A stretch of DNA of 64,000 nucleotides from Pelagibacteraceae bacterium AG-430-F16 (lineage in GTDB: Bacteria; Pseudomonadota; Alphaproteobacteria; Pelagibacterales; Pelagibacteraceae): positions 72,001 to 136,000 of the forward strand of contig QCOG01000002.1 of the NCBI GenBank assembly GCA_003213015.1, written 5' to 3'. Under the pieces are notes generated by a model. The model had not been told where the DNA came from. It did not search any database and was given only the letters and a program-made list of their open reading frames with translations. Position numbers and translations under genes: made by a program. The first letter of the stretch is position 1; each line of letters opens with the position of its first letter. Positions 1 through 12,007 of this stretch are shown one piece after another.

Positions 1-568
1 TTTCTGCCCTGGATAAATATTCATTCAAAACAAATTTAATCAAATTTTCATTTGATATTATATCAAGATTTTTAGTTACATAATCAATTATTAGATCAAG
101 GTCTCCATTTTTAATTAGCCATTCTGCTTTTAAATCAAAAAATATTTTTTTATCCAAATTATTCTTTGGCGGAAAAGTGTTAGTAAGGAGAATTTTTTTA
201 TAGATGTCACTAGCATCACCAGAAAGATTCATGGAGTTTATTTTTTTTTTAAGTTCGTATATTTTTTTTCCATCTGATTTTGTCCACATATCTAATTCAA
301 AACCATATTTTCCTGGATCATATATCCCAACGACTAAATCATTTTTGTCAGTAAAATTTTCTTCTGAGACTTTAATATCATCTGTAATGCCGGCATTAAT
401 TTTAATTTTTTTATTTTTAGTCTCACTTGATGAATTTTCAATTTTTACATTTTCTTCACTACCTTTTTCTTTTTTCTCAAGACTCCAAATATCTGTAGGT
501 TCATTACCAAAGGCTAATTTAGTGAAAGATATTAAGATTAAAAAAATTATGAAAAAATTATTTAACAA
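1..568 (-). CDS. secreted hypothetical protein (C-terminus outside window)
   Basis: Minus-strand reading frame open from a TTG start at 568 to the window edge; N-terminus LLNNFFIIFLILISFTKLAFG resembles a signal peptide; start overlaps the stop of the upstream 71-aa ORF. Frame absent from the ORF track, probably because of the TTG start and edge truncation. Confidence 0.6.
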   Translation of the reverse strand, partial: MLNNFFIIFLILISFTKLAFGNEPTDIWSLEKKEKGSEENVKIENSSSETKNKKIKINAGITDDIKVSEENFTDKNDLVVGIYDPGKYGFELDMWTKSDGKKIYELKKKINSMNLSGDASDIYKKILLTNTFPPKNNLDKKIFFDLKAEWLIKNGDLDLIIDYVTKNLDIISNENLIKFVLNEYLSRAE

Positions 569-773
569 TTTTTAGATTTTCTTGAGGGATTTTTTTTTCA
601 ATTAATTGATTTGGTGAAGGGAAATTTATTTTACTAACTAGCACTAAAACTCCAAAAATGATTACCAAAATCACAACTACTTTTATTATGATTTTTAGTG
701 GGTTTATAGAGCTGCCAATGCTTGTTTTTTTATAAAATTGCATATACTTTTTATTAAATTCAAAATAAGACAT
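558..773 (-). CDS. small single-pass membrane protein, hypothetical
   Basis: 71-aa ORF with one strongly hydrophobic segment (IIIKVVVILVIIFGVLVLVS); divergent from aroK and overlapping the next minus-strand gene. Confidence 0.6.
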   Translation of the reverse strand: MSYFEFNKKYMQFYKKTSIGSSINPLKIIIKVVVILVIIFGVLVLVSKINFPSPNQLIEKKIPQENLKIVK

Positions 774-800
774 ATTTGTGTTTTTTCAACTTAGAAAATT

Positions 801-1331
801 ATGAAAATAAAAAAAAAGATTGTTTTAATAGGCATGATGGGATCAGGAAAATCAACAATTGGTGCATTAATATCAAAAAAAATGAATATGAAATTTATAG
901 ATGTAGATAATCAAATTGAGATTATTGAAAAACAAAAAATTAGCGAAATTTTTAAACTTAAGGGCGAAAAGTATTTTAGAGCTATAGAAGTTAAAACAAT
1001 TCTATCATTTTTAGACTCTAAAGAAAAAGAATTAGTTTTATCTTTAGGGGGTGGTTCGTTTCTAGACGAAAAAGTTAGAAAAAGTGTTAAAAATAATTCA
1101 TTGTCATTTTGGTTAAATTGGAAACCCTTAACTATAATCAAAAGGATCAGGAAATCTTCAAAAAGACCACTTATTCAAGGATTAAACGATCAAGAAATTG
1201 AAAAAATGATGTTGGATAGAAATAAATATTATGCCAAATCAAATTTTAAAATAGATTGTGATAATCATAAAAAAAACGAAATTGTAGATAAAATAGTTTC
1301 GATATTAAGACAAAATGAAATTAAAAGTTAA
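801..1331 (+). CDS. aroK: shikimate kinase
   Basis: N-terminal GMMGSGKSTIG Walker A and FIDVDNQIE motif; followed by aroB. Confidence 0.93.
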   Translation: MKIKKKIVLIGMMGSGKSTIGALISKKMNMKFIDVDNQIEIIEKQKISEIFKLKGEKYFRAIEVKTILSFLDSKEKELVLSLGGGSFLDEKVRKSVKNNSLSFWLNWKPLTIIKRIRKSSKRPLIQGLNDQEIEKMMLDRNKYYAKSNFKIDCDNHKKNEIVDKIVSILRQNEIKS

Positions 1332-2406
1332 AACTAATGTAAATAATTATTCTGTAATTATTGGAAAAAATCTTTGCTCAAAGATTAACAAAATAATTTT
1401 AGATGAAAGAATATATTCACAAAAATTTTTGCTTGTTTATGATAGTAAAGTGCCAATTCAAATGGTTGAATCTATTTTAAAAAGATTTAATAAAAAAAAA
1501 ATAGAAAAGAAAAAAATAGTTTTTAATGAAAAAAGTAAAAATTTAAAAACTGCCTCCTCTATTGTAAAAATTCTTGAAAAGAAGAATTTTAGCAGAAATG
1601 ATTGTCTAATTTCTGTAGGAGGTGGTATTTGTGGAGATGTATGTGGATTTGCCTCAAGTATTTTTAAAAGAGGTTTGAATTTTGTAAATGTACCTACAAC
1701 TTTGCTTAGTCAAGTTGATTCAGCGATTGGTGGTAAAACAGGAGTTAATTCTTTATCAGGAAAAAATATGATAGGTTCTTTTTATCAACCCTCGCTAGTT
1801 ATTTCTGATACAGATTTCTTAAAAAGTTTACCTAAAAAAGAGATGATATGCGGATATGCTGAGATTCTAAAACATTCTCTTATAAGAAATAAAATATTTT
1901 TCAAATTTTTAAAAAAAAATTTTGATAAAATTATGAGTCATAATTCTAAAATTTTAGAGAAAGCAATTTTTAAAAGTTGTTTAATTAAAAAAGATGTGGT
2001 TGAGAAGGATGAGAAGGAAAAAAATATTAGAAAAGTTCTCAATCTAGGTCATACCTTTGCCCATGCTTATGAAGCAACAATTGGATACAATAACGGACTT
2101 AATCATGGTGAGGCAGTGTTATTAGGAATTATGTCAGCTGTTGAATTTGGTAGGCAAAAAAAAATTTTGAAAAAAAATGATTATAAGCAAATTATTGAGC
2201 ACTTAGAAAAACTAAATTATTGTAATTTAAATAAATATTTTAAAACTAAAGATATATCAAAAATTATTTTTTATATGAGACAAGACAAAAAAAATAAAGA
2301 TAGTAAAATAAATTTAATTCTTCTGAAAAGTATTGCGAAACCTATGCTTAACAAATCATTTGAAGAAAATAAAATTAGAGCATTTTTAAAAAATTTAATT
2401 TATTGA
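1315..2406 (+). CDS. aroB: 3-dehydroquinate synthase
   Basis: Motifs VGGGICGDVCGFASS, PTTLLSQVDSAIGGKTGVN, NLGHTFAHAYEA, NHGEAVLLG. Confidence 0.95.
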   Translation: MKLKVKTNVNNYSVIIGKNLCSKINKIILDERIYSQKFLLVYDSKVPIQMVESILKRFNKKKIEKKKIVFNEKSKNLKTASSIVKILEKKNFSRNDCLISVGGGICGDVCGFASSIFKRGLNFVNVPTTLLSQVDSAIGGKTGVNSLSGKNMIGSFYQPSLVISDTDFLKSLPKKEMICGYAEILKHSLIRNKIFFKFLKKNFDKIMSHNSKILEKAIFKSCLIKKDVVEKDEKEKNIRKVLNLGHTFAHAYEATIGYNNGLNHGEAVLLGIMSAVEFGRQKKILKKNDYKQIIEHLEKLNYCNLNKYFKTKDISKIIFYMRQDKKNKDSKINLILLKSIAKPMLNKSFEENKIRAFLKNLIY

Positions 2407-2655
2407 TAATTGGATAGAATGAATATAATTTTTTAATTCATTTTCTAAAATTTCATAAATTTTTTTTGAAGAATCAACTTTTTTTTTGGATTTGAGTTCA
2501 TCTGAGATTATTATAATTTTGAGGTGAAACTTGTTTGGAGAATTATTTTTATGACTCTTGTGTAAAAAAGATTTATCTTCTACATTTATTTCTTGTAAGA
2601 CAATCTCTCTCGAAATTTTTTTTTTAATAATTTCAATTAATTTATTTATTTCCAT
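2395..2655 (-). CDS. BolA family protein
   Basis: 86 aa with BolA-like FHLKIIIISDELKSKKKVDSSKKIYEILENELKNYIHSIQLSI. Confidence 0.75.
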   Translation of the reverse strand: MEINKLIEIIKKKISREIVLQEINVEDKSFLHKSHKNNSPNKFHLKIIIISDELKSKKKVDSSKKIYEILENELKNYIHSIQLSIN

Positions 2656-2658
2656 AAA

Positions 2659-3198
2659 ATGTATTATAATAATACTACAATGAAAATTTTATGCGACTGG
2701 AATAACTGTAACAAAATTGGTGAGTACAAGGCACCAATTGAAAAAGATAACAGTAAAGATTTTAGGTACCTTTGTTTAGAACACATAAAAGAATTTAACA
2801 AAAATTGGAATTACTTTGCAAATATGACTGATAATCAAATTAATGAATTTATTAAATCTGACGTGACCTGGCACAAACCAACTCAAAAGTTCAGTGGGCA
2901 AGACAATTTTTTTAAAGTTTTATGGAATAACACTCTCAAGGAAAGTTTAGATGGAATTAACAACGACAATATAAGAGCTTCGAAATTGCGACAATTCAAC
3001 TTTTCGGATGATGATATAAAAGCTTTTAACATTTTGAGTTTAAATATAGGTGCAGAATGGACCCTTATTAGAGATAAGTTTAAAAAACTTGTCAAACGAT
3101 TTCACCCTGATAAAAACTCAGGGAATAAAAAATACGAAGAAAAATTAAAAGTTATAACATTGGCTTATACACAACTAAAAAGGTCTTATAAAAAATGA
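2659..3198 (+). CDS. J-domain (DnaJ-like) protein
   Basis: C-terminal [38 protein letters not shown] with HPD motif; immediately upstream of cobS. Confidence 0.85.
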   Translation: MYYNNTTMKILCDWNNCNKIGEYKAPIEKDNSKDFRYLCLEHIKEFNKNWNYFANMTDNQINEFIKSDVTWHKPTQKFSGQDNFFKVLWNNTLKESLDGINNDNIRASKLRQFNFSDDDIKAFNILSLNIGAEWTLIRDKFKKLVKRFHPDKNSGNKKYEEKLKVITLAYTQLKRSYKK

Positions 3199-4175
3199 AT
3201 GAAAACATAAATGCGATACCAGATATAAAAATTTCTGTTAAGCAAACTTTTGGGATTGATTCAAATCTTGAAGTAGATGCATTCTCAAAAAAAAATGAAT
3301 ATGTTCCAGAAATAGATAAAAACTATAAATTTGATAAAGACACTACTCTTGCAATATTGTCCGGTTTCTCTTTCAATAAGAGGGTATTAGTTCAAGGATA
3401 TCATGGAACAGGAAAATCTACTCACATTGAACAAGTTGCTGCCAGATTAAATTGGCCTTGTATAAGAGTGAATTTAGACAGTCATATAAGTAGAATTGAT
3501 TTAATTGGGAAAGATGCAATCACAATAAAAGATGGAAAACAAATTACAGAATTCCAGGAGGGTATTCTGCCTTGGTCTATCCAAAATCCTATCGCACTAG
3601 TTTTTGACGAATACGATGCTGGTAGACCTGACGTAATGTTTGTAATCCAAAGAGTTTTAGAGGCAGAGGGAAATTTTACACTTTTAGACAAAAATAAAGT
3701 TTTAAAACAACATAAGTACTTTAGGCTATTTGCAACTTCAAATACAGTTGGCCTAGGTGATACTACTGGACTTTATCATGGCACACAGCAAATAAACCAA
3801 GGTCAAATGGATAGATGGAATATAGTAACATCTCTTAATTACTTAAGTTTGGAGAGAGAAATGGAAATAATACTAGCTAAGAATAAAACTTATAATAATT
3901 CAGAAGGTAAAGAAGATATTGCTAATATGATTAAAGTAGCCTCCCTCACTAGAAAGGGGTTTGTATCTGGTGACATTTCAACGGTAATGAGTCCGCGAAC
4001 AGTTATGCATTGGGCTGAAAATAATCTTATATTCAAAGATATTGGATATTCGTTCAGAGTTACTTTTTTGAACAAATGTGATGAAGTAGAAAAAAATATT
4101 ATTGCTGAATATTATCAAAGATGTTTTGGAGAAGACTTGCCAGAAGCGGTTATGAACAATCAATCTAATGAGTAA
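3195..4175 (+). CDS. cobS: CobS-type AAA+ ATPase (cobaltochelatase subunit family)
   Basis: [38 protein letters not shown] and [23 protein letters not shown] are typical of CobS; followed by cobT. Confidence 0.9.
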   Translation: MNENINAIPDIKISVKQTFGIDSNLEVDAFSKKNEYVPEIDKNYKFDKDTTLAILSGFSFNKRVLVQGYHGTGKSTHIEQVAARLNWPCIRVNLDSHISRIDLIGKDAITIKDGKQITEFQEGILPWSIQNPIALVFDEYDAGRPDVMFVIQRVLEAEGNFTLLDKNKVLKQHKYFRLFATSNTVGLGDTTGLYHGTQQINQGQMDRWNIVTSLNYLSLEREMEIILAKNKTYNNSEGKEDIANMIKVASLTRKGFVSGDISTVMSPRTVMHWAENNLIFKDIGYSFRVTFLNKCDEVEKNIIAEYYQRCFGEDLPEAVMNNQSNE

Positions 4176-5970
4176 AAAAGAAGAATTCTTCAAAGAAAAA
4201 TTTAAACAAGCATTAGACTCTACATATAAAGTTATTTCAGAGGAATTTGATAATTTATGTAAAAAAGAAAATCAAAGCAACATTGATGACTATAAAATTT
4301 CAAATTTATACTCTAGAGAAGATTATATAAAATTTCGTGCCCTTACCGACTCTAATGCATTAAAAAAAAAGTTTTCAGATAAAAATATTTTAAAAAAAAA
4401 TTTTCCAAAAAACCACTCTTACAAAATATTTTATGAAATTTCAGAAAAAATAAGGTGTGAATTATTAGGCTCTGAGATGCTTAACGGTATAAAAAAAAAC
4501 ATCAACGAAAATTATTATAATAAAATTTTAAATAAAAAAGAGAGTAATGTTAAAAAAAGGGAAGATGTAAATGTTTCAGAAGCATTTGAATTGTACCTTT
4601 TAAAGAATTTTTTAGATATCAAACTAAATAATGTGGCTAATAAGATCTTAAGTTTTTGGGAGGATAAATTCGATAAAAACATAAAAAAACATACGCAATT
4701 TTTAAAGAAAAATATAAATGATCAAAATAAATACAACGAAAAGTTTTCAGAAATATTTCAAAATATGGATATATTTAAAAACGAAAATGAAGTTAAAAAT
4801 CAAAATAATGAGGACAGTAAAAATAATGAAAACAATCAAAATAACGAGGATGATAATAATAATGAAGACAAAGAAGGTAAAACAGAGGAAACTAGTGAAA
4901 ACAAAAGTTTAGAGGTGGGTGAAGATCTTAACGAGTTTAGAATGGAAGAGGAATTTTTAGAAGATGGTGATCAAAAAGAAAACTCAGAAAATATAATTCA
5001 AAAACTAAATATTTCAAAAAGTAATAAAGAATATAAAATATTTACAAATAATTTTGATGAGACTGAAAAAGCTGAAAATTTAGAAAAAGATGATGAAATC
5101 AAAAAACTAAGAAATAATCTAGATCAACAACTTACCAGTTTTCAGGATGTAATAACTAAACTTGCCAATAAATTACAAAGACAATTGTTAGCAAAGCAAA
5201 ACAGATCTTGGGAATATGATTTGGAAGAAGGTTTATTAGATAGCTCTAAATTAAGCAGAATAATTATAGATCCCCAAAATTCTCTGTCATTTAAAAAGGA
5301 AAAAGATTACGAGTTTAAAGATACAATAGTAACACTTTTAATTGACAACTCAGGATCAATGCGTGGAAGACCAATAACTATTGCTGCATTATGTGCAGAT
5401 ATACTTTCAAGAACTCTTGAAAGATGTAATGTAAAAGTTGAGATACTTGGATTTACAACTAAAAACTGGAAAGGTGGAGAGGCAAGAGAAAAATGGAGTA
5501 AGGATGGTAAGCCAAAAAATCCTGGAAGACTTAACGATTTAAGACACATAATTTACAAAGCAGCTGATGTACATTGGCGACAATCAAAAAAAAATCTCGG
5601 GTTAATGCTTAAAGAAGGATTGCTCAAAGAAAACATAGATGGAGAAGCAATTTTGTGGGCATTTAATAGGCTTGTTAGAAGAAAAGAAGAGAGAAAGATA
5701 ATGATGGTTATTTCTGATGGAGCTCCTGTTGATGACTCAACACTGTCGGTAAACTCAGGCGATTATTTGGAGAAACATTTAAAAAAAACTGTTAAATTTA
5801 TTGAGTCTAACTCAGATATTGAATTGCTCGCAATTGGTATTGGTCATGACGTCTCAAGATACTACAAGAAGGCAATCAAAATTTCTGATGTGCATGAATT
5901 AGGTGATGTTATGATTTCTCAAATAAGCAATTTATTTGAAAAAAAGAAGAATCCAAAAAAATTAAACTAA
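4168..5970 (+). CDS. cobT: CobT-type VWA-domain protein (cobaltochelatase subunit family)
   Basis: C-terminal VWA with MIDAS-like [11 protein letters not shown] and [27 protein letters not shown]; central acidic/Asn-rich low-complexity stretch. Confidence 0.9.
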   Translation: MSKKEEFFKEKFKQALDSTYKVISEEFDNLCKKENQSNIDDYKISNLYSREDYIKFRALTDSNALKKKFSDKNILKKNFPKNHSYKIFYEISEKIRCELLGSEMLNGIKKNINENYYNKILNKKESNVKKREDVNVSEAFELYLLKNFLDIKLNNVANKILSFWEDKFDKNIKKHTQFLKKNINDQNKYNEKFSEIFQNMDIFKNENEVKNQNNEDSKNNENNQNNEDDNNNEDKEGKTEETSENKSLEVGEDLNEFRMEEEFLEDGDQKENSENIIQKLNISKSNKEYKIFTNNFDETEKAENLEKDDEIKKLRNNLDQQLTSFQDVITKLANKLQRQLLAKQNRSWEYDLEEGLLDSSKLSRIIIDPQNSLSFKKEKDYEFKDTIVTLLIDNSGSMRGRPITIAALCADILSRTLERCNVKVEILGFTTKNWKGGEAREKWSKDGKPKNPGRLNDLRHIIYKAADVHWRQSKKNLGLMLKEGLLKENIDGEAILWAFNRLVRRKEERKIMMVISDGAPVDDSTLSVNSGDYLEKHLKKTVKFIESNSDIELLAIGIGHDVSRYYKKAIKISDVHELGDVMISQISNLFEKKKNPKKLN

Positions 5971-7247
5971 AGATTTTTTAGATCGATATTTTTCCACGTT
6001 AGTAAAACTTCTGCCCCTGATCTAGTTTTTGAATTTCTGCAAATTACTTTCGCACCATTTCTTTCAAGCAAAGTTTTTCCGATAAAAATTCCAAGACCTA
6101 GTCCAGATTTTGATATATCATTATTAGACGAAGACTTGATATAAGGTTCTCCAATTTTGTTCAAAACATTTTTAGAATAGCCATTTCCATCATCTTCGAT
6201 AGATACCTCTGTCAATTGGTTATCACTTTTAATGGATATATATATTTTTTTTTTTGCAAATTTGTTAGCATTTCCAACAAAGTTTCTAATTCCATAAATA
6301 ATCTCTATTAATTTTGTTATCTTAAAAGAATTAGTGTCTTGACTGTTGTTTACTATAAATTCTTTATTTGAAATGTCTTCAAATGATTTGATAATTTCAC
6401 TAATATAATCAAACATTGAGCATTCTTGATCAATAAAATCATCCTCAACACCGGGATTTAGTGACAATCTTTTAAGAATCTGACTGCATCTTTCTACCTG
6501 GTTTACTAATAATTCAAGGTCTTTTTGGATTTCTTTTTTATCTTTAAATTGATCATGAAGATCTTGAGAAATTATTTTTATAGTCGAAAGGGGTGTATTC
6601 AAAGAGTGAGCAGCGGCTGCAGCTTGTCCTCCCAATGATACTAACTCATGTTCTTTTGCAATGAATTCCTCAATCTTATTTAATGCTTCTTTTCTTAAAT
6701 TAGATTCTCTTCCAAATAATATTGCGAAATAATTAAGAAAAATGAGAGCGATAACCAAGGATATGGATGTTCCATAATAATAGTAGTCATTAAAAAGCAA
6801 TTTTTTGCCTGAAGGGTAAATCAAATGTTTGTGGAAAAGGGAAAGTAAAATTATTGAAAATATTGTTATCAATATTAATGATAAACTTGTTTTAAATGAC
6901 AGATTAGATGATGAAAAAACACTTGGAATTATTAAAAAAATTGAAAATGGATTTATAACTCCCCCAGAAAAATAAAGTATTAAACTTAATTGAAGTATAT
7001 CAACTAATAAGAATGAAAATGAAGCTCTATTTGAAAGAATATTTTTTTCGTAAAAATAGGTTAAAATTAAGTTGGATATTGCCCCAAAGGCTATAACAAC
7101 GTTGACAATTATAATATCAAATTCAAAATTAAAAACGTAACTCACAATATTTACTGTGAAGAACTGACCTAAGATTGCTATCCATCTGAGATTGATATAT
7201 GTAATTTTATTTAAGGTATATATTTTTGGAACTGACTTAGTTTCCAT
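5967..7247 (-). CDS. regB: RegB/PrrB/ActS-type redox-sensing histidine kinase
   Basis: H-box [20 protein letters not shown], quinone-binding type GGVINPF, conserved VERCSQIL cysteine, and a C-terminal [18 protein letters not shown] ATPase motif. Confidence 0.85.
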   Translation of the reverse strand: METKSVPKIYTLNKITYINLRWIAILGQFFTVNIVSYVFNFEFDIIIVNVVIAFGAISNLILTYFYEKNILSNRASFSFLLVDILQLSLILYFSGGVINPFSIFLIIPSVFSSSNLSFKTSLSLILITIFSIILLSLFHKHLIYPSGKKLLFNDYYYYGTSISLVIALIFLNYFAILFGRESNLRKEALNKIEEFIAKEHELVSLGGQAAAAAHSLNTPLSTIKIISQDLHDQFKDKKEIQKDLELLVNQVERCSQILKRLSLNPGVEDDFIDQECSMFDYISEIIKSFEDISNKEFIVNNSQDTNSFKITKLIEIIYGIRNFVGNANKFAKKKIYISIKSDNQLTEVSIEDDGNGYSKNVLNKIGEPYIKSSSNNDISKSGLGLGIFIGKTLLERNGAKVICRNSKTRSGAEVLLTWKNIDLKNL

Positions 7248-7249
7248 AC

Positions 7250-9340
<2,091 letters not shown>

Positions 9341-9531
9341 TCATCTTTGTATCTTGATATAAAACTTGATTAAATCTTATAGTCAAATTAGTCTTAATAT
9401 TGTTGGTTAATTTAACAACATTTTTTTTTTTTACCTAAAAATGAAAAAAAAGCACTTTTATGGTTATTAAATGATACATCAAGCAAGTTTCAAGTAAAAT
9501 ATCAGAATTTTAAAAATTCCTAGGTTTGCAT

Positions 9532-10284
9532 TTACCAGGGAATTTCCTTTTTTTGTAAATTAATAAATTTACCATTTAACTTATTTTTCTTATCAAAAGC
9601 TATATTTAGTATGTATTCTGAACATTTGTCTGCACTAAGAAATCCTTTGGGATTCATATTTGTCTTAACATTTCCAGGGTCGATCGTTATTACTTCGGTT
9701 TTGTATCTCTTAAATAAATCAACTGATAAATTTTTTGAAATAGAATTTAGGGCAGATTTTGTTAATCTATAAATATAAGCATTACCTTGGTTATTAAGTT
9801 GTATACTTCCCCCATCACTACTTAAATTGATAATTTTTGATAAAAATTTAATTAAGTTTTTTTTTTCCATAACTTGTAAAATTTTTATAATTGAAACTGA
9901 ATTAATTTTAAATGTATTAAGTAAATTTTCAAATTCAATATTTTCTAATGATTGGTTATTTGAACCAAATATCCCAGCGCAATTAATTATAGTGTCGATT
10001 TTTTTGTTGGAAATAGTCTTATTCAAGTTTTCAAAATCTGAATAGTCACTTAAATTGCATTTTACCTTGATTAGGTTATTTGATCGAATTAAATCAAGAT
10101 TTGATTTGTTTGAATTATAAACACCTATTACTTTATTTTTATTTAATAAATTTTTTGTTAACGATAGCCCTATTCCAGAACTTGCACCAGTAATAAGAAA
10201 ATATTTTCCTGAAACAGAATTATTCCTTTTTTTGGTATACTTCAAGTTATATAGGGTTTTTTTAAATATTGTTCTTAATCCCAT
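9532..10284 (-). CDS. SDR-family oxidoreductase
   Basis: TGASSGIGLSL Rossmann motif, NCAGIFG, YRLTKSALN active-site region. Confidence 0.85.
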   Translation of the reverse strand: MGLRTIFKKTLYNLKYTKKRNNSVSGKYFLITGASSGIGLSLTKNLLNKNKVIGVYNSNKSNLDLIRSNNLIKVKCNLSDYSDFENLNKTISNKKIDTIINCAGIFGSNNQSLENIEFENLLNTFKINSVSIIKILQVMEKKNLIKFLSKIINLSSDGGSIQLNNQGNAYIYRLTKSALNSISKNLSVDLFKRYKTEVITIDPGNVKTNMNPKGFLSADKCSEYILNIAFDKKNKLNGKFINLQKKEIPW

Positions 10285-11150
10285 TATCTATCTCTAATTT
10301 TTTTTCTAAATTTATTATATGCAATTATTCTAGAAATATATAATATTGACTTATTTATTTTGAGTAAAAAAAGATTTATAAAAAATTTTATACAATAATT
10401 TGAAATTTTGCTTTTCAATTTATAAAATTTCTCTTGGTGATTTCCTGATATTAAATAGTACTGTAGCTCATCAAAAGTCATGTAAAATTCCTTTAAAAAA
10501 ATACCTTTAAAAATGTTTTTGACCTTATTTATACCATGGGTATGAATGGCTCTTGCATTAAATGCTTGTATTACAGGTTTTTTTAAATTTTTAAATTTTC
10601 TGCATAAGTCATCGTCAGAATAAAATAAAAATAATCTTTCATTAAACATACCTACTTTTAAAAAATCTTCTTTCCTTAAAAGCATTGATGATCCAAGAAT
10701 AGACTGAAAACATGTATTTCCCTCTATATTAGTAATTTTAAACTTGTTTCCGTTTTCAGGCAAAAGGCCACCGTTAAAGGTCAAATTATTGTTTTTATCG
10801 TAAGTAGTTGGTCCAACTACGCCACAATTTAAATTATTTTTATGCACTTCATATAAACTGAATATATTTCTCTCGTCTATTATACAATCTGCATTTAATA
10901 TTAATAAATATTCAGTATCTACATAGCTTGCAATTTTATTATGTCCTTTGCTATACCCTATATTTTTCTTTTCTAAAATATATTTCTGTATTTTATATTT
11001 ATTTATTAATTCATTCTTTAATTTATAATTATTTGCATTATCTAATATAATAACTTTAAATTTTTTTAGATTATTTAAACACTTTGAAATTGTCTCCAAA
11101 GTTTCTTCATATATAACAATTTGAATTGTAATTTTTTCAAAATGTTTCAT
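10284..11150 (-). CDS. family 2-like glycosyltransferase
   Basis: NIGYSKGHNKIA, LILNADCIID, GSSMLLRKEDFLKVGMFNERLFLFYSDDDLCRK; rhamnosyltransferase-like GT2 pattern. Confidence 0.85.
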   Translation of the reverse strand: MKHFEKITIQIVIYEETLETISKCLNNLKKFKVIILDNANNYKLKNELINKYKIQKYILEKKNIGYSKGHNKIASYVDTEYLLILNADCIIDERNIFSLYEVHKNNLNCGVVGPTTYDKNNNLTFNGGLLPENGNKFKITNIEGNTCFQSILGSSMLLRKEDFLKVGMFNERLFLFYSDDDLCRKFKNLKKPVIQAFNARAIHTHGINKVKNIFKGIFLKEFYMTFDELQYYLISGNHQEKFYKLKSKISNYCIKFFINLFLLKINKSILYISRIIAYNKFRKKIRDR

Positions 11151-11181
11151 AATTTGATATAAGTATTATATATTAGAAATT

Positions 11182-11892
11182 ATGTTTGAATATATTAATA
11201 TAAAACTTGCTAAAACTAAGGGTAGTAAAAAACTAAGAAAATTGATACGAAAATTAAAAAATTTTTTTGGTGAAAAAGACCCTGGTACTCTTAACTTTAA
11301 GTTTTCAGCAAAACCTTCAAGATTATTTATAGTTCAGTCATTTATAAATAAAAAAAAATTTAATTCTTATTTAGAAATAGGCACTTTTGATAATGAATTA
11401 TTTGATCATATTAAATGTGAGAATAAAGTAGGTGTTGACCCATTTTCAGGTGGCACACATCGTATGACCAGTGATGAGTTTTTTTTACAAAATAAAGACA
11501 AATTTGATTGTATTTTTATTGATGGACTGCATCATTACGACCAAGTTAAAAGAGATATTAATAATTCACTAAAATTTATTAATGATCAAGGAATAGTCCT
11601 TGTTCATGATTGCTTGCCTGAAAATATTGAGGCTCAATCAGTCCCCAGAACGGTCACAAATTGGAATGGAGATGTCTGGAAGGCATTTGCAGAGATTAGG
11701 GCTAACCCCAATTTAAATAGTTATACTTGTCTTGCAGATCATGGTATCGGAGTAATTTTTAAGAGTAGTAATAAGAAACCATTTAATTTTAAAATAAAAA
11801 ATTTTAAAAAATTAAAGTTTTTAGATTATTACAAGAGTCATTATGAAATGATGAATATAATTGAATACGAAGATCTAATTAAAATTATTTAG
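11182..11892 (+). CDS. class I SAM-dependent methyltransferase
   Basis: YLEIGTFDNELFDHI, DCIFIDGLHHYDQVKRDI, VLVHDCLP; Methyltransf_24-like. Confidence 0.8.
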   Translation: MFEYINIKLAKTKGSKKLRKLIRKLKNFFGEKDPGTLNFKFSAKPSRLFIVQSFINKKKFNSYLEIGTFDNELFDHIKCENKVGVDPFSGGTHRMTSDEFFLQNKDKFDCIFIDGLHHYDQVKRDINNSLKFINDQGIVLVHDCLPENIEAQSVPRTVTNWNGDVWKAFAEIRANPNLNSYTCLADHGIGVIFKSSNKKPFNFKIKNFKKLKFLDYYKSHYEMMNIIEYEDLIKII

Positions 11893-11909
11893 AGATACTG
11901 ATCAGAAAA

Positions 11910-11999
11910 TGGCGGAGAGAGTGGGATTCGAACCCACGAAAGAGTTTCCCCTAAACACGCTTTCCAAGCGTGCGCCTTAAACCACTCGGCCATCTCTCC
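11910..11999 (-). tRNA. tRNA-Ser (GGA anticodon)
   Basis: Reverse complement GGAGAGATGGCCGAGTGGTTTAAGGCGCACGCTTGGAAAGCGTG...GGTTCGAATCCCACTCTCTCCGCCA; class II with long variable arm, 7-bp acceptor stem, encoded CCA. Confidence 0.96.
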
Positions 12000-12007
12000 A
12001 AGTTTTT

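Noticed and set aside
204-575. 123-aa plus-strand ORF
   Set aside because: Phe/Ser-rich antisense shadow of the minus-strand secreted protein reading frame, which has a signal peptide and a continuous frame to the window edge.
4718-4912. 64-aa Met/Ile/Lys/Thr-rich plus ORF inside cobT
   Set aside because: Frame-shifted reading of the AAT/GAA-rich low-complexity stretch of CobT; no independent start signal.
9400-9450. TGTTG...CAACA followed by T12 as a plus-strand terminator upstream of gyrB
   Set aside because: Weak 5-bp stem and no plus-strand gene ends nearby; both neighbours are on the minus strand.
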